Shown piece by piece: positions 9,344 through 16,880 of a DNA stretch of 64,000 nucleotides. Position 1 is the stretch's first letter, and every line of letters begins with the position of its first letter. Below the pieces are notes generated by a model. The model was not told the origin of the DNA, did not search any database, and saw nothing but the letters and a program-made list of their open reading frames with translations. The translations under genes and the position numbers were made by a program. This DNA is from DATAFF01 sp963744915 (GTDB taxonomy: Bacteria > Pseudomonadota > Alphaproteobacteria > Rhizobiales > Aestuariivirgaceae), in NCBI GenBank assembly GCA_963744915.1, contig CAVUUY010000009.1, positions 248,001 through 312,000 on the forward strand, given 5' to 3'.

Positions 9344-10057
9344 ATGGCGATCCGCGGCATCCTGTTCGACAAGGACGGAACCCTGATCGATTTTCCGGCG
9401 ACCTGGCTGCCGGTGCTCAAGGCCCTGGCGCTCGAGTTTTCCGGCGGCCACCAGCCGCGCGCCGACGAGCTACTGATCGTTGCCGGCTATGACCGCGAGC
9501 GCGATCAATTGCGCGGCGGCTCGATCTGGGCGGCCGGCAACAGCATCGACCTGGTGCGGGCGTGGAAGCCGCAATTGACGCCGGCCGAAGAAGCGGAGTG
9601 GCTGGCCTTCGTCGACGATTTCTGCTCCGAGCATGCGCCCGACAGCGCCGTGCCGGTGATCGAGCTCGAGCCGCTGTTCAGCGAGCTCGAGGCCGCCGGG
9701 CTGAAGCTCGGCATCGCCACCAACGACAATACGCGCTCCGCCCGCCTCACCGCCGAGCGGCTCGGCATCGCCCACCATTTCATCGCCATTCTCGGTTATG
9801 ACGCGGTGACGCAGGCCAAGCCTGCCGCCGATCCGGTGCTTGCCTTCTGCGGCATGGCTTCGCTACGGCCGGACGAAGTGGCGGTGGTCGGCGACAATCG
9901 TCATGATCTCGAAATGGCGCGGGCGGCGGGCGCCGGGCTGGCCATCGGCGTTCTGTCGGGGACCTCGGCAGTTGACGAGCTCGGCCCGCATGCCGACCAT
10001 GTCATCGCCTCGATCGCCGAGCTTCCCACGGTGCTCGGCCTCAGAGGGAGAAAGTGA
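9344..10057 (+). CDS. HAD-superfamily phosphatase (phosphoglycolate phosphatase-like)
   Basis: Protein of 237 residues with the four HAD motifs: FDKDGTL (nucleophile Asp9, Asp11), IATNDNT, the lysine in TQAKPAADP, and VAVVGDNRHD. The alpha-helical cap between the first motifs matches the subfamily IA phosphatases such as Gph. Substrate cannot be read from sequence; phosphoglycolate or a related sugar phosphate is the family default. It starts 3 bp after the nitroreductase stop and ends 10 bp before the flavin reductase start. Confidence 0.8.
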   Translation: MAIRGILFDKDGTLIDFPATWLPVLKALALEFSGGHQPRADELLIVAGYDRERDQLRGGSIWAAGNSIDLVRAWKPQLTPAEEAEWLAFVDDFCSEHAPDSAVPVIELEPLFSELEAAGLKLGIATNDNTRSARLTAERLGIAHHFIAILGYDAVTQAKPAADPVLAFCGMASLRPDEVAVVGDNRHDLEMARAAGAGLAIGVLSGTSAVDELGPHADHVIASIAELPTVLGLRGRK

Positions 10058-10067
10058 GCGCATTGCG

Positions 10068-10679
10068 ATGTTTTATGACACCACCCGCAACCAACACGGA
10101 TTTCAATATGATCCATTCAAGGCTCTGATCGTGCCGCGGCCGATCGGCTGGATCTCGAGCATCTCGCCGGCGGGCAAGGTCAATCTGGCGCCGTACAGCT
10201 ATTTCAATGCCTTCGCCGAGCAACCGCATTACATCGCCTATGGATCGGGAGCGAGCCGCAGCGGCGGCAACAAGGACACGCTGCGCAACATAGAAGAGAC
10301 CGGCGAATTCGTCATGAACATTGCGACCTATGACCTTCGGGAAGCCGTCAACGCCACCTCGGCCCATGTGCCGCGCGGCACCGATGAATTTGCCCTTGCC
10401 GGCCTGACGCAGGCGGCAAGCCGGTTGGTCAAGCCGCCGCGGGTCGCGGAAAGCCCGGCCAATCTGGAATGCCGGCTCTACCAGATCGTGCCGCTTCCTG
10501 GCGATGACGGCTCGGCCGAAAATCATCTGGTGATCGGCCGTGTGCTGGGCATCCATATCGATGACCGCTTCATCGTCGACGGGCGGGTCGATACGGTGGG
10601 CATGCGGCCGCTGGCGCGGCTCGGCTATTCGGAATATGCGGCGGTCAGCGAGAGCTTCCGCATGCGGCGCCCCGATTAG
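10068..10679 (+). CDS. Flavin reductase family protein (FMN-binding split barrel)
   Basis: Protein of 203 residues with the flavin-reductase-like split barrel: LIVPRPIGWISSISPAGKVN, APYSYFNAFAEQPHYIAYG and an EFVMN strand (FVMNIATYDLREAVN). These proteins bind FMN and reduce it or supply reduced flavin to partner oxygenases. I place the start at ATG 10068, 10 bp after the HAD gene stop, because the family sequence begins there. It is the third gene of the run with nitroreductase and HAD hydrolase; the shared flavin chemistry with the nitroreductase suggests linked redox work, but that is inference. Confidence 0.85.
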   Translation: MFYDTTRNQHGFQYDPFKALIVPRPIGWISSISPAGKVNLAPYSYFNAFAEQPHYIAYGSGASRSGGNKDTLRNIEETGEFVMNIATYDLREAVNATSAHVPRGTDEFALAGLTQAASRLVKPPRVAESPANLECRLYQIVPLPGDDGSAENHLVIGRVLGIHIDDRFIVDGRVDTVGMRPLARLGYSEYAAVSESFRMRRPD

Positions 10680-10699
10680 GGCAACACCGGATGCGGAAG

Positions 10700-10822
10700 T
10701 TATCCTGTCGATTCTCTATGTTTGTATGAGCTTCTGACCGCCTTCACGCGACCGGTTGTCGGATGCTCCCCTTGTGGCACTTGATACGGATTCTTGTTCG
10801 ATCCCGAAACTCTGTCGGTCAT
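10700..10822 (-). CDS. Small 40-residue protein, unknown
   Basis: Short frame encoding a hydrophilic, basic 40-residue protein (MTDRVSGSNKNPYQVPQGEH...), which I do not recognise. It has a good ribosome site (GAGGGGAAGAACC before the ATG). A 7-bp stem hairpin lies in the leader (10845-10865) and a palindromic operator further upstream (10900-10915). No signal peptide or membrane segment. Longer in-frame starts exist up to 10885, but the ribosome site favours 10822. The shared promoter architecture with the unknown gene at 58665-59435 is the best argument that this is real. Confidence 0.45.
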   Translation of the reverse strand: MTDRVSGSNKNPYQVPQGEHPTTGRVKAVRSSYKHRESTG

Positions 10823-10844
10823 GGTTCTTCCCCTCAGATGGACC

Positions 10845-10865
10845 TCCGATCCTGCATAGATCGGA
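10845..10865 (-). other. Leader hairpin of the small gene
   Basis: Perfect 7-bp inverted repeat TCCGATC / GATCGGA around a 7-base loop, lying between the predicted -10 element (10873-10878) and the ribosome site of the 40-residue gene. If transcribed it would form a stem in the 5' leader. Function not known. Confidence 0.35.
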
Positions 10866-10899
10866 CCCATCATACGTAGCACCATGACCGCGGCCTGGT

Positions 10900-10915
10900 T
10901 GTGCCGTTCGGCACA
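10900..10915 (-). promoter_or_regulatory. LuxR/TraR-box-like palindrome, copy 1
   Basis: The 16-bp palindrome TGTGCCGAACGGCACA, with half-sites TGTGCCG and CGGCACA, is identical to a second copy at 59494-59509. In both, exactly 21 bp separate it from a TA-rich hexamer (here TACGTA, 10873-10878) on the minus strand, placing its centre about 41 bp before the expected start. TraR boxes have the form TGTGC-N6-GCACA, which this fits. No luxR or luxI gene is in the window, so the regulator is inference. Confidence 0.45.
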
Positions 10916-10955
10916 GCAATCAGACCGTCAGGTCGTCAGGCAGGGCGCGCACCAC

Positions 10956-11804
10956 CTATTGCCTGCTTCCGTAGCGCGCGGCGCGGGCAATCAGCTTCTC
11001 GGCGCGGCGGCGGTGGGGAATGTCGAACATCCTGCCGCCGATGGCCACGACGCCGGCGTCGCCGGCAGCGACAAAGGCGTCGATCACGGCCTGCGCCTCG
11101 GCAATGGCGGCGGGGCTCGGGGTGAAAGCCCGATTGATGATCTCGACCTGGTCGGGGTGGATGGCGAGCTTGGCGGAGAAGCCGTCGCGCATCGCCGCGG
11201 CGCATTCGGCGCCAAGGCCGTCGTGGTCGCGAAAGTCTAGATAGACCGTGTCGATAGGCTCGACGCCGGCGGCCCGCGCCCCGAGCAGGCACAGGGTCCT
11301 TGCCAGACGGTAGGGGTCGGTCAGCCCGCCCCGGCTGTCGCGGCTTGCCGTGGCCCCGAGATCGCTCGACAGGTCTTCGGCACCCCAGGCCATGGCGACA
11401 AGCGGCGGCACCGCATCGGCAAAGCTCTGGAGGGCGAACATGGCCTTCGCCAACTCGGTGGCAATGGCAATGACCGGCAGCGGCGAGCGAAGCTCTCGGG
11501 CGAGCTGCAGCACGTCCTTGCCGCCTTCGGCCTTCGGCAGCATCACGCCGTCAGGGTGGGCCGGAAGCATGGCGTCGAGGTCGGGCGCCAGCAGGCCGCT
11601 CGATCGCGGGTTGACGCGGACGAAGAGCTGCGGCTGCGGTCCCGCGCGCGCCCCAAGGCATTCGGCAGCGAGGCGGCGGGCAGCATCCTTGCGGGCGGGG
11701 GCGACCGAGTCCTCGAGGTCGAGGATCACCACATCGGCGGCGCTGGCCAGCGCCTTGGCAATCTTGCGCTCGGCGTCGGCCGGGACGAAGAGAAGCGAGC
11801 GCAC
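10956..11804 (-). CDS. CitE-like CoA ester lyase / HpcH-HpaI aldolase family
   Basis: Protein of 282 residues in the HpcH/HpaI aldolase superfamily, CitE-like branch. Motifs: RSLLFVPADAERK at the N-terminus, the Mg/substrate strand ILDLEDSVAP, VNPRSSGL, PKAEG and GAEDLSSDLGA. These enzymes cleave or form acyl-CoA esters such as citryl-, malyl- or citramalyl-CoA; a stand-alone CitE-like protein without the citrate lyase complex is usually a malyl/citramalyl-CoA lyase type. Start is GTG at 11804, 2 bp after the stop of the MaoC gene. Pairing with a MaoC hydratase points to an acyl-CoA branch; the specific substrate is not determinable here. Confidence 0.8.
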   Translation of the reverse strand: MRSLLFVPADAERKIAKALASAADVVILDLEDSVAPARKDAARRLAAECLGARAGPQPQLFVRVNPRSSGLLAPDLDAMLPAHPDGVMLPKAEGGKDVLQLARELRSPLPVIAIATELAKAMFALQSFADAVPPLVAMAWGAEDLSSDLGATASRDSRGGLTDPYRLARTLCLLGARAAGVEPIDTVYLDFRDHDGLGAECAAAMRDGFSAKLAIHPDQVEIINRAFTPSPAAIAEAQAVIDAFVAAGDAGVVAIGGRMFDIPHRRRAEKLIARAARYGSRQ

Positions 11805-11806
11805 GG

Positions 11807-12268
11807 TCAGCCTGTCGCCGCGGGGCGCTTGCGCATGAAGGCCTGCCGTTGGCAGACGGCGACCAGCGTGCCGTCCTGCCGGAAGGCGCGGTGCTCGAAT
11901 TCGACGATGCCGGCATCGGGGCGGGACTGGCTGTCGCGCTTGCCCTTGACCTCCGTTTCGACGCGAATGGTGTCGCCCTGGAACAGCGGGGCGGGAAACT
12001 TGACGTCGCGCATGCCGAGATTGGCGACAGTGGTGCCAACTGTCAGATCGTTGACAGAGATGCCGATCATCAAGCCGAGCGTGAACAGGGAGTTCATCAG
12101 CGGCTGGCCCCATTCGGTGGCGGCACTGAAATGGCGGTCGATGTGGAGCGGCTGCGGGTTCATGGTCAGGCAGGAGAACAGCATGTTGTCCATTTCCGTT
12201 ACCGTTCGCGTAATCGGATGGGCATAGACCCGCCCGACCGCAAACTCCTCGAACCACAAACCGGCCAT
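11807..12268 (-). CDS. MaoC-family acyl-CoA dehydratase
   Basis: Single hot-dog domain protein of 153 residues. It shows the MaoC hydratase region around NPQPLHIDRHFSAATEWGQ, where the catalytic Asp/His pair lies, then FTLGLMIGISVNDLTVGTT, and ends with HRAFRQDGTLVA. It hydrates enoyl-CoA or dehydrates hydroxyacyl-CoA. At 153 residues it is one domain, so it is not the double-domain mesaconyl-CoA hydratase of the ethylmalonyl-CoA pathway. ATG 12268 has GGAG eight bases upstream; a TTG two codons earlier is less likely. It is cotranscribed with the CitE-like gene. Confidence 0.8.
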   Translation of the reverse strand: MAGLWFEEFAVGRVYAHPITRTVTEMDNMLFSCLTMNPQPLHIDRHFSAATEWGQPLMNSLFTLGLMIGISVNDLTVGTTVANLGMRDVKFPAPLFQGDTIRVETEVKGKRDSQSRPDAGIVEFEHRAFRQDGTLVAVCQRQAFMRKRPAATG

Positions 12269-12373
12269 CTGCAATCTCCGATGAGGCTGTCTCCGCCTCT
12301 TCTCTTAGCAGTGCGATTCCCCCTGAGTCTCCGCAATGTTGCGAACAAAAGCGAAACCGCGGTTTTGACCGGC

Positions 12374-12382
12374 TGTGGATAA
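12374..12382 (-). promoter_or_regulatory. DnaA box 1
   Basis: Exact match to the 9-mer TTATCCACA on the minus strand (TGTGGATAA on plus). It lies in a 13-bp direct repeat GCTGTGGATAACT that recurs at 12441-12453. Located in the intergenic region between the maoC and receiver genes. Confidence 0.5.
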
Positions 12383-12442
12383 CTGGAGAACAGATCTCGG
12401 GCAACGCACTGAATACACGCGATTATTTGCGTTCCAAAAAGC

Positions 12443-12451
12443 TGTGGATAA
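12443..12451 (-). promoter_or_regulatory. DnaA box 2
   Basis: Second exact TTATCCACA, in the same orientation as the first and 69 bp away. The base run between them is AT-richer than the surroundings (GATTATTTGCGTTCCAAAAA). It ends 4 bp before the CtrA-type site. Confidence 0.5.
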
Positions 12452-12455
12452 CTTG

Positions 12456-12471
12456 TTAACTTGGCATTAAC
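12456..12471 (+). promoter_or_regulatory. CtrA-type binding site
   Basis: TTAACTTGGCATTAAC is a full match to the alphaproteobacterial CtrA consensus TTAA-N7-TTAAC. It lies about 75 bp upstream of the receiver gene's ATG at 12546, a position suited to promoter control. Binding is inferred from sequence alone. Confidence 0.5.
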
Positions 12472-12545
12472 CCTGCGGCCGCAGGACTCGGGTGGCAGGG
12501 CGGCGGGATCGGAAAGTTGACATGTGGCTCGAAGGGCACGTCGAT

Positions 12546-12908
12546 ATGACACGCTGTTTGATCGTCGACGACAATCACGATGACCGGCTGAAGCTCGCCG
12601 GCATGCTGGCGGCCTATGGCTTCGAGCTGACGGCGGCAACCGGCGAGCAGGAAGCCCTCGAGATCTGCTCGCGCAAGATGCCGGAACTAATCGTGATCGA
12701 CGAAGGCAAGACCTGTCCCGACGCGGCAGCGTTCATCCGCCGGCTTGGCCGCACTGCCGAGCGCTGCCCGGTGGTCATCGTGTGCCCGCAGGAGCGGGAG
12801 GCGGCGCGCATCGGCCGGACAATCTGGGGCGGTGCCGCCGAATGCATGATGAAGCCTTATGATGCCGAGATCCTGGATCTCAAGCTCAGACAGACCGGAA
12901 TCATTTGA
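12546..12908 (+). CDS. Single-domain response regulator (CheY-like receiver), atypical
   Basis: A 120-residue stand-alone receiver domain with no output domain. The acidic pocket is VDDNHDD (Asp8, Asp9), the phospho-acceptor is Asp52 in LIVIDEGK, and the conserved lysine is Lys103 in MMKPYD. The switch Thr/Ser is missing: the fourth strand reads VVIVCPQ, with Cys80-Pro81. I chose ATG 12546 because AAGGG precedes it and the family starts there; two upstream in-frame Met codons lack support. It resembles short alphaproteobacterial receivers with signalling-adaptor roles. Two DnaA boxes and a CtrA-type site upstream suggest cell-cycle-linked expression, which is inference. Confidence 0.8.
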   Translation: MTRCLIVDDNHDDRLKLAGMLAAYGFELTAATGEQEALEICSRKMPELIVIDEGKTCPDAAAFIRRLGRTAERCPVVIVCPQEREAARIGRTIWGGAAECMMKPYDAEILDLKLRQTGII

Positions 12909-12994
12909 AAAAGCGATGAAATTCGCCGCTTCCGCTTGATTGCTGCGCTGCAAGCGCCTAATCCGACGCATCGATCATCAGCGGCGGGGCTGTC

Positions 12995-14230
12995 ATGATC
13001 CTTCATTTGAGAACTGTTTGGGCGCTTTTGATCGGCGTCATGCTGCTGGCGCTCGGCAACGGGCTTCAAGGCTCGTTGGTCGGGATCAGGGCAACGGCGG
13101 AGGACTTCTCCGCGACCGCGACCGGCATCATCATGTCAGGCTATTATCTCGGCCTGTTTCTCAGCTCCTTCGTCACACCGAATCTGGTGACCAAGGTCGG
13201 GCACATCAGGGTGTTCGCGGCGCTGGCCGCGGTTGACGCTACGGCGGTCCTGATGTTCCCGCTCTATGTCGAACCGCTGTGGTGGCTGGTGCTGCGGCTG
13301 ACCGCCGGGGTTTGCACGGCGGGCCTCTATATCGTCTGCGAGAGCTGGCTCAACGCGGCGGTATCCAACCAGTCGCGCGGCCGGATCCTGTCGATCTACA
13401 TGATCATCGTCTATGGCTCGCTCGGCGCCGGCCAGCTGCTGCTCAATGTTCCGGACACGAGCGGCTTCACCCGCTTCATCATCATATCGGTGCTGCTGTC
13501 GCTGTCGCTGGTTCCGATCGCGCTGGCGCCGATCGAGGCGCCGGTGATCGAGGAGGCGCAGGCGGTAAATCTGCGCGATCTCTACCGATCCTCGCCGCTG
13601 GCATTGGTCGCGACCTTCGCCAACGGCCTCGGCCAGAGTGCCTTTTTCAGCATGGGTGCGATCTATGGCATGATGCAGGGGCTGCCGCTCGCCTATATCT
13701 CGCTGATGATGGCGCTGCCGCCGATCGGCGTCATCGTCTCGCAATATCCGATCGGACTGCTCTCCGACCGCTACGACAGGCGCAGCCTGATGACCATGCT
13801 GGCGCTGCTGACGTCGATGATCGCGCTCTGCTCGATCGTCGTCCAGCCCTATTCGCGCGATCTTCTTATCGGGCTCTTCACGCTGTTCGGAGCGCTATCG
13901 CTGCCGATCTATTCGCTGGCGGTGGCGCATGCCAACGACCATCTGCGGCGCGACCAGATGCTTGGAGCATCGGGCCAGCTGGTGCTCATCTATGGCAGTG
14001 GTGCGGTGCTTGGGCCCTCGATTGCCGGCGCCTTCATGCAGCGGCTCGGGACGCCGGGGTTCATGACCTACATGGCGGTGATCTATACGGCGCTCGCGGC
14101 GTTCGCGATCCATCGCATGCGGCAGCGGGCGGCGCCGTCCCGCGTCGAAGGTCCGGTCCATCCGGTCAGCCCGGTCACCACGCCGGTGGCGGCCAAGGCC
14201 ATGGTCGAGGGTCTGCCGGAAGCCGTCTGA
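12995..14230 (+). CDS. MFS transporter (YcaD-like)
   Basis: A 411-residue protein with the 12-segment pattern of the major facilitator superfamily. The second half has a motif-A-like loop, GLLSDRYDRRSLM. N-terminal sequence (LLALGNGLQGSLVGIRA, SGYYLGLFLSS, RLTAGVCTAGLYIVCESWLN) fits the YcaD-like group found in many alphaproteobacteria, whose substrate is unknown. It is 86 bp after the receiver gene and 99 bp before the DUF2336 gene, all on the plus strand. The C-terminal 30 residues after the last membrane segment are cytoplasmic and variable. Confidence 0.85.
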   Translation: MILHLRTVWALLIGVMLLALGNGLQGSLVGIRATAEDFSATATGIIMSGYYLGLFLSSFVTPNLVTKVGHIRVFAALAAVDATAVLMFPLYVEPLWWLVLRLTAGVCTAGLYIVCESWLNAAVSNQSRGRILSIYMIIVYGSLGAGQLLLNVPDTSGFTRFIIISVLLSLSLVPIALAPIEAPVIEEAQAVNLRDLYRSSPLALVATFANGLGQSAFFSMGAIYGMMQGLPLAYISLMMALPPIGVIVSQYPIGLLSDRYDRRSLMTMLALLTSMIALCSIVVQPYSRDLLIGLFTLFGALSLPIYSLAVAHANDHLRRDQMLGASGQLVLIYGSGAVLGPSIAGAFMQRLGTPGFMTYMAVIYTALAAFAIHRMRQRAAPSRVEGPVHPVSPVTTPVAAKAMVEGLPEAV

Positions 14231-14329
14231 GGCCCAATGTGGTGAACCCGTTATTAACGCTTGCCGCCTAGCCTCAACTATCGCGGACGGCCGATCGCCG
14301 CCCGCGAATCTGTTGGCGGGGCGGGCAAG

Positions 14330-15493
14330 GTGGGTGACATTCAAGGGTCGCTCGACGCGACGGTGTTCGATGCCGTCCTCGAGCATGGCACGGCAGAGGA
14401 GCGCCTGGAGCTGGCGCTGCAGCTCGCCGGATTGCTGTGCGAGCCGGAGCTCGCGGCGGCCGACCGGGCTGCCGTGCTGCCAACGCTGGCGGCGCTTGCC
14501 GCCGATCCGGACAGGGACGTTCGGGAGGCGCTTGCCGCGGTGCTCGCACCGTGCAGGACCCTCGATGCGGAGATCATGTTCTCGATCATTGCTGCCGACG
14601 ACGATATCGCTGCCGCCTTCATCGCGACGACGGCGGCGCTCGACCGCTCGCGCATGCTGTCGATCCTGAAAGTTGGCGACGAGGCGCGGCAATGCGCCGT
14701 GGCGGCGCGGCCGGACCTCGAGGACGACATCGTCGCCAAGCTCATCGAAGGCGCCTGCGAGGCAGCGGTTGCGGGGCTTGTGGACAACCGGAGCATTGCG
14801 CTCAAACCGAGCGACTTCAAGCGGATCTATCTGCGCTTCGTGAACGTGCCGACCATGGTGGACCGGCTGCTTGCGATCGAAGCGCTGCCGGTGGAGATCC
14901 GGCTCATCGAGGTGCGCCGCTCGGCCCAGCGGATGCACCGGCTGCTGCGGCAGCGCTGCTGGATGACGGTGGCTGAAGCGGACGAGATCATCAACGAGAC
15001 CGAGGAGCGGATGCTGCTGCGGATTCTGCTCGAGGTCGAGGAGCAGGCGCTGGAGCGGCTGATCGCGTTCATGTCGTCGCGCGACATGCTGACGCCGTCA
15101 ATCATGCTGAGGGCAGCGTTGAGCGGCCACATCATGATCCTCGAGCATGCGCTGGCCTGGCTTTCGGCCATGCCGGTGAAGCGGTTGAAGGGCGTGGCGG
15201 CCGGTCGCAACGGTCACGCGCTGAAGGCGGTGCATGCATCGGCGGGAATCCCAAATGACTGCTATCCGGTGGTGCGGGCCGCCTTTGCGGTGGCGGCTGA
15301 GGCGCAAGGCGAAAGCGCCTGGCCAAGCGAGGAACAGTTCGGCCGCCGCGTGGTGGAGACCATTCTGACCCGCCAGGAGGAGCTCGCCCCGCAACACGGT
15401 GCCATGGTCCTCGATCTGGTCGGACAATTCGCCGATGACCGCACACGGGCGTTGGCCAATCGGCTGAAAGGCAATCTCTCGGCGGTCGCCTGA
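14330..15493 (+). CDS. DUF2336 domain-containing protein
   Basis: Protein of about 387 residues, entirely helical, with HEAT-like repeats in the N-terminal half and the DUF2336 pattern known mainly from alphaproteobacteria. No enzyme motif, signal peptide or membrane segment is seen. There is no ATG; GTG 14330 follows a purine-rich stretch (GGCGGGGCGGGCAAG) and is my choice, with TTG 14261 a longer alternative. A half CtrA-like site (TTATTAACG) lies about 75 bp upstream. Function is unknown; helical-repeat folds usually bind proteins. Confidence 0.7.
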   Translation: MGDIQGSLDATVFDAVLEHGTAEERLELALQLAGLLCEPELAAADRAAVLPTLAALAADPDRDVREALAAVLAPCRTLDAEIMFSIIAADDDIAAAFIATTAALDRSRMLSILKVGDEARQCAVAARPDLEDDIVAKLIEGACEAAVAGLVDNRSIALKPSDFKRIYLRFVNVPTMVDRLLAIEALPVEIRLIEVRRSAQRMHRLLRQRCWMTVAEADEIINETEERMLLRILLEVEEQALERLIAFMSSRDMLTPSIMLRAALSGHIMILEHALAWLSAMPVKRLKGVAAGRNGHALKAVHASAGIPNDCYPVVRAAFAVAAEAQGESAWPSEEQFGRRVVETILTRQEELAPQHGAMVLDLVGQFADDRTRALANRLKGNLSAVA

Positions 15494-15500
15494 AATGAAA

Positions 15501-15530
15501 GTGCCGAGGGCAATCGTCAGCCCCCGGCAC
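15501..15530 (+). terminator. Hairpin after the DUF2336 gene
   Basis: Inverted repeat GTGCCGAGGGC / GCCCCCGGCAC with one mismatched position, 8-base loop, 7 bp after the stop codon. There is no uridine run after it, so termination is inferred from position. It lies in the convergent gap to the NAD kinase gene. Confidence 0.4.
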
Positions 15531-15640
15531 CCGCAACACCAGCCGGCGACGCCGGTTACGCAACTTACGCTACCTTTGTACGTCGCCTGTCGTAAATTCT
15601 TCCCTAAGGTTCATTGCGGTTTCGACCGGCTTGCGCCGGA

Positions 15641-16411
15641 TCACCAGCGGAACTGCTCCGCCAGAACGCGCTCGGCCAGGGTATGGCCGGGGTCGAACAT
15701 CAGGCGCACGGTGAGGGACTGGTCCTCCATCACCTCGACGATATGCACCTCGCGCACCTCCTCCTGATCGGCCACGGCGGCGACGGGACGCTTGTCGGGC
15801 TCGAGCACCTCGATGCCGACCCTGGCGTCATGCGGCAGAATGGCGCCCCGCCACCGCCGCGGCCGGAAGGCGCTGATCGGGGTGATGGCAAGGAGGGAGG
15901 AATTGATGGGCAGGATCGGCCCGTTGGCCGACAGATTATAGGCGGTGCTGCCGGCCGGGGTGGCAATGATGATGCCGTCGCAAATGAGTTCCTCCATCCG
16001 CATCCGGCCGTCGACCGTAATTCGGAGCTTGGCCGCCTGGTGACGCTGGCGCAGCAGCGAAACCTCGTTGAAGGCCAGGGCTTCGCGGCGCCCGCCCCCG
16101 GTCGGCGCCGCGATCATCCGCAGCGGATGGATGGCGGTGACCTGCGCCCGATCGAGCCGTTCGAGCAGGCCGTCGGCGTCATAATCATTCATGAGAAAGC
16201 CGACCGAGCCGCGGTGCATGCCGTAGATGGCATGGCCACCAGGCAGAACGCGGTGCAGGGTCTGCAGCATCAGACCGTCGCCACCGAGCGCCACCACCGT
16301 GTCGGCATCGGCCAGGGAATGGTAACCATAACGGGCGACGAGCTCGCGCTCGGCGGCCCGGGCTTCCGGCGCGTCGCTGGCGAGGAAGGCTATTCGGCGC
16401 GTTCCGGTCAT
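15641..16411 (-). CDS. nadK: NAD kinase
   Basis: A 256-residue NAD kinase that phosphorylates NAD+ to NADP+. It has the GGDG motif (residues 43-46, VVALGGDGLML), the NE/S region in ALAFNEVSLLRQ and the substrate-binding DGIIIATPAGSTAYN. Length is normal for the short bacterial alphaproteobacterial form. Start ATG 16411 gives the family N-terminus (TGTRRIAFLASD). It faces away from the DUF1636/cobU pair with 85 bp between starts, so the promoters are divergent. Confidence 0.92.
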   Translation of the reverse strand: MTGTRRIAFLASDAPEARAAERELVARYGYHSLADADTVVALGGDGLMLQTLHRVLPGGHAIYGMHRGSVGFLMNDYDADGLLERLDRAQVTAIHPLRMIAAPTGGGRREALAFNEVSLLRQRHQAAKLRITVDGRMRMEELICDGIIIATPAGSTAYNLSANGPILPINSSLLAITPISAFRPRRWRGAILPHDARVGIEVLEPDKRPVAAVADQEEVREVHIVEVMEDQSLTVRLMFDPGHTLAERVLAEQFRW

Positions 16412-16496
16412 TCGACACTCTTGCGCATTGACAGCTCGGCCGAAAGTGGTTGAAGCACGGGACCGCTGCCTTGTGCAACCGGAGAACCGACAGCGC

Positions 16497-16880
16497 ATGC
16501 GCTCCCTGGTGTTCTGCACCACCTGCCGTCACTCGGCGGCCGAGCCGACCGGCCCGGATGGGGTGACCGGGGGTGAGCGGCTGGCCCGGACGATGGAGGC
16601 TCTGCTCTCGGAGCAGGGCCGCAGAGACGTGACGGTGCGGCGCCAGGCCTGCCTGTGGGCCTGCACGCGGCACTGCAATGTCTGGATCGTGGACAGCCAG
16701 CGCTTCAGCTATCTGGCCGGCGGCTTTGCGCCGGAACCGGCCGCCGCCGAGGCAATCCTGGCCTGGTTTGACCTGCATGGCGAGAGCGAGCGGGGCGAGG
16801 TGCCGTTCCGGGCCTGGCCGAATGGCATGCGCGGCCATTTCATCACGCGGCTGCCGCCGGCGGTCGAGGAGAAGCAATGA
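16497..16880 (+). CDS. DUF1636 thioredoxin-like [2Fe-2S] ferredoxin-type protein
   Basis: A 127-residue protein with cysteines arranged as FCTTCRH near the N-terminus and CLWACTRHC in the middle, the DUF1636 pattern of thioredoxin-fold 2Fe-2S proteins often found beside cobalamin genes. It overlaps the cobU start by 4 bp (ATGA), so the two are coupled. I chose ATG 16497 because family sequence starts at MRSLVFCTTC and GGAG lies about 12 bases upstream; the earlier in-frame Met at 16428 adds 23 unlikely residues. A redox or metal-handling role in B12 synthesis is inferred from genome context in the family, not demonstrated here. Confidence 0.75.
   Translation: MRSLVFCTTCRHSAAEPTGPDGVTGGERLARTMEALLSEQGRRDVTVRRQACLWACTRHCNVWIVDSQRFSYLAGGFAPEPAAAEAILAWFDLHGESERGEVPFRAWPNGMRGHFITRLPPAVEEKQ

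Noticed and set aside
12269..12545. Chromosomal replication origin
   Set aside because: Only two DnaA boxes, no AT-rich unwinding element of normal length and no usual neighbouring genes; kept as a regulatory finding.
16412..16496. Cobalamin riboswitch upstream of the DUF1636/cobU or other cob genes
   Set aside because: The gaps of 85, 43 and 143 bp lack the B12-box and are shorter than the usual ~200-nt element.
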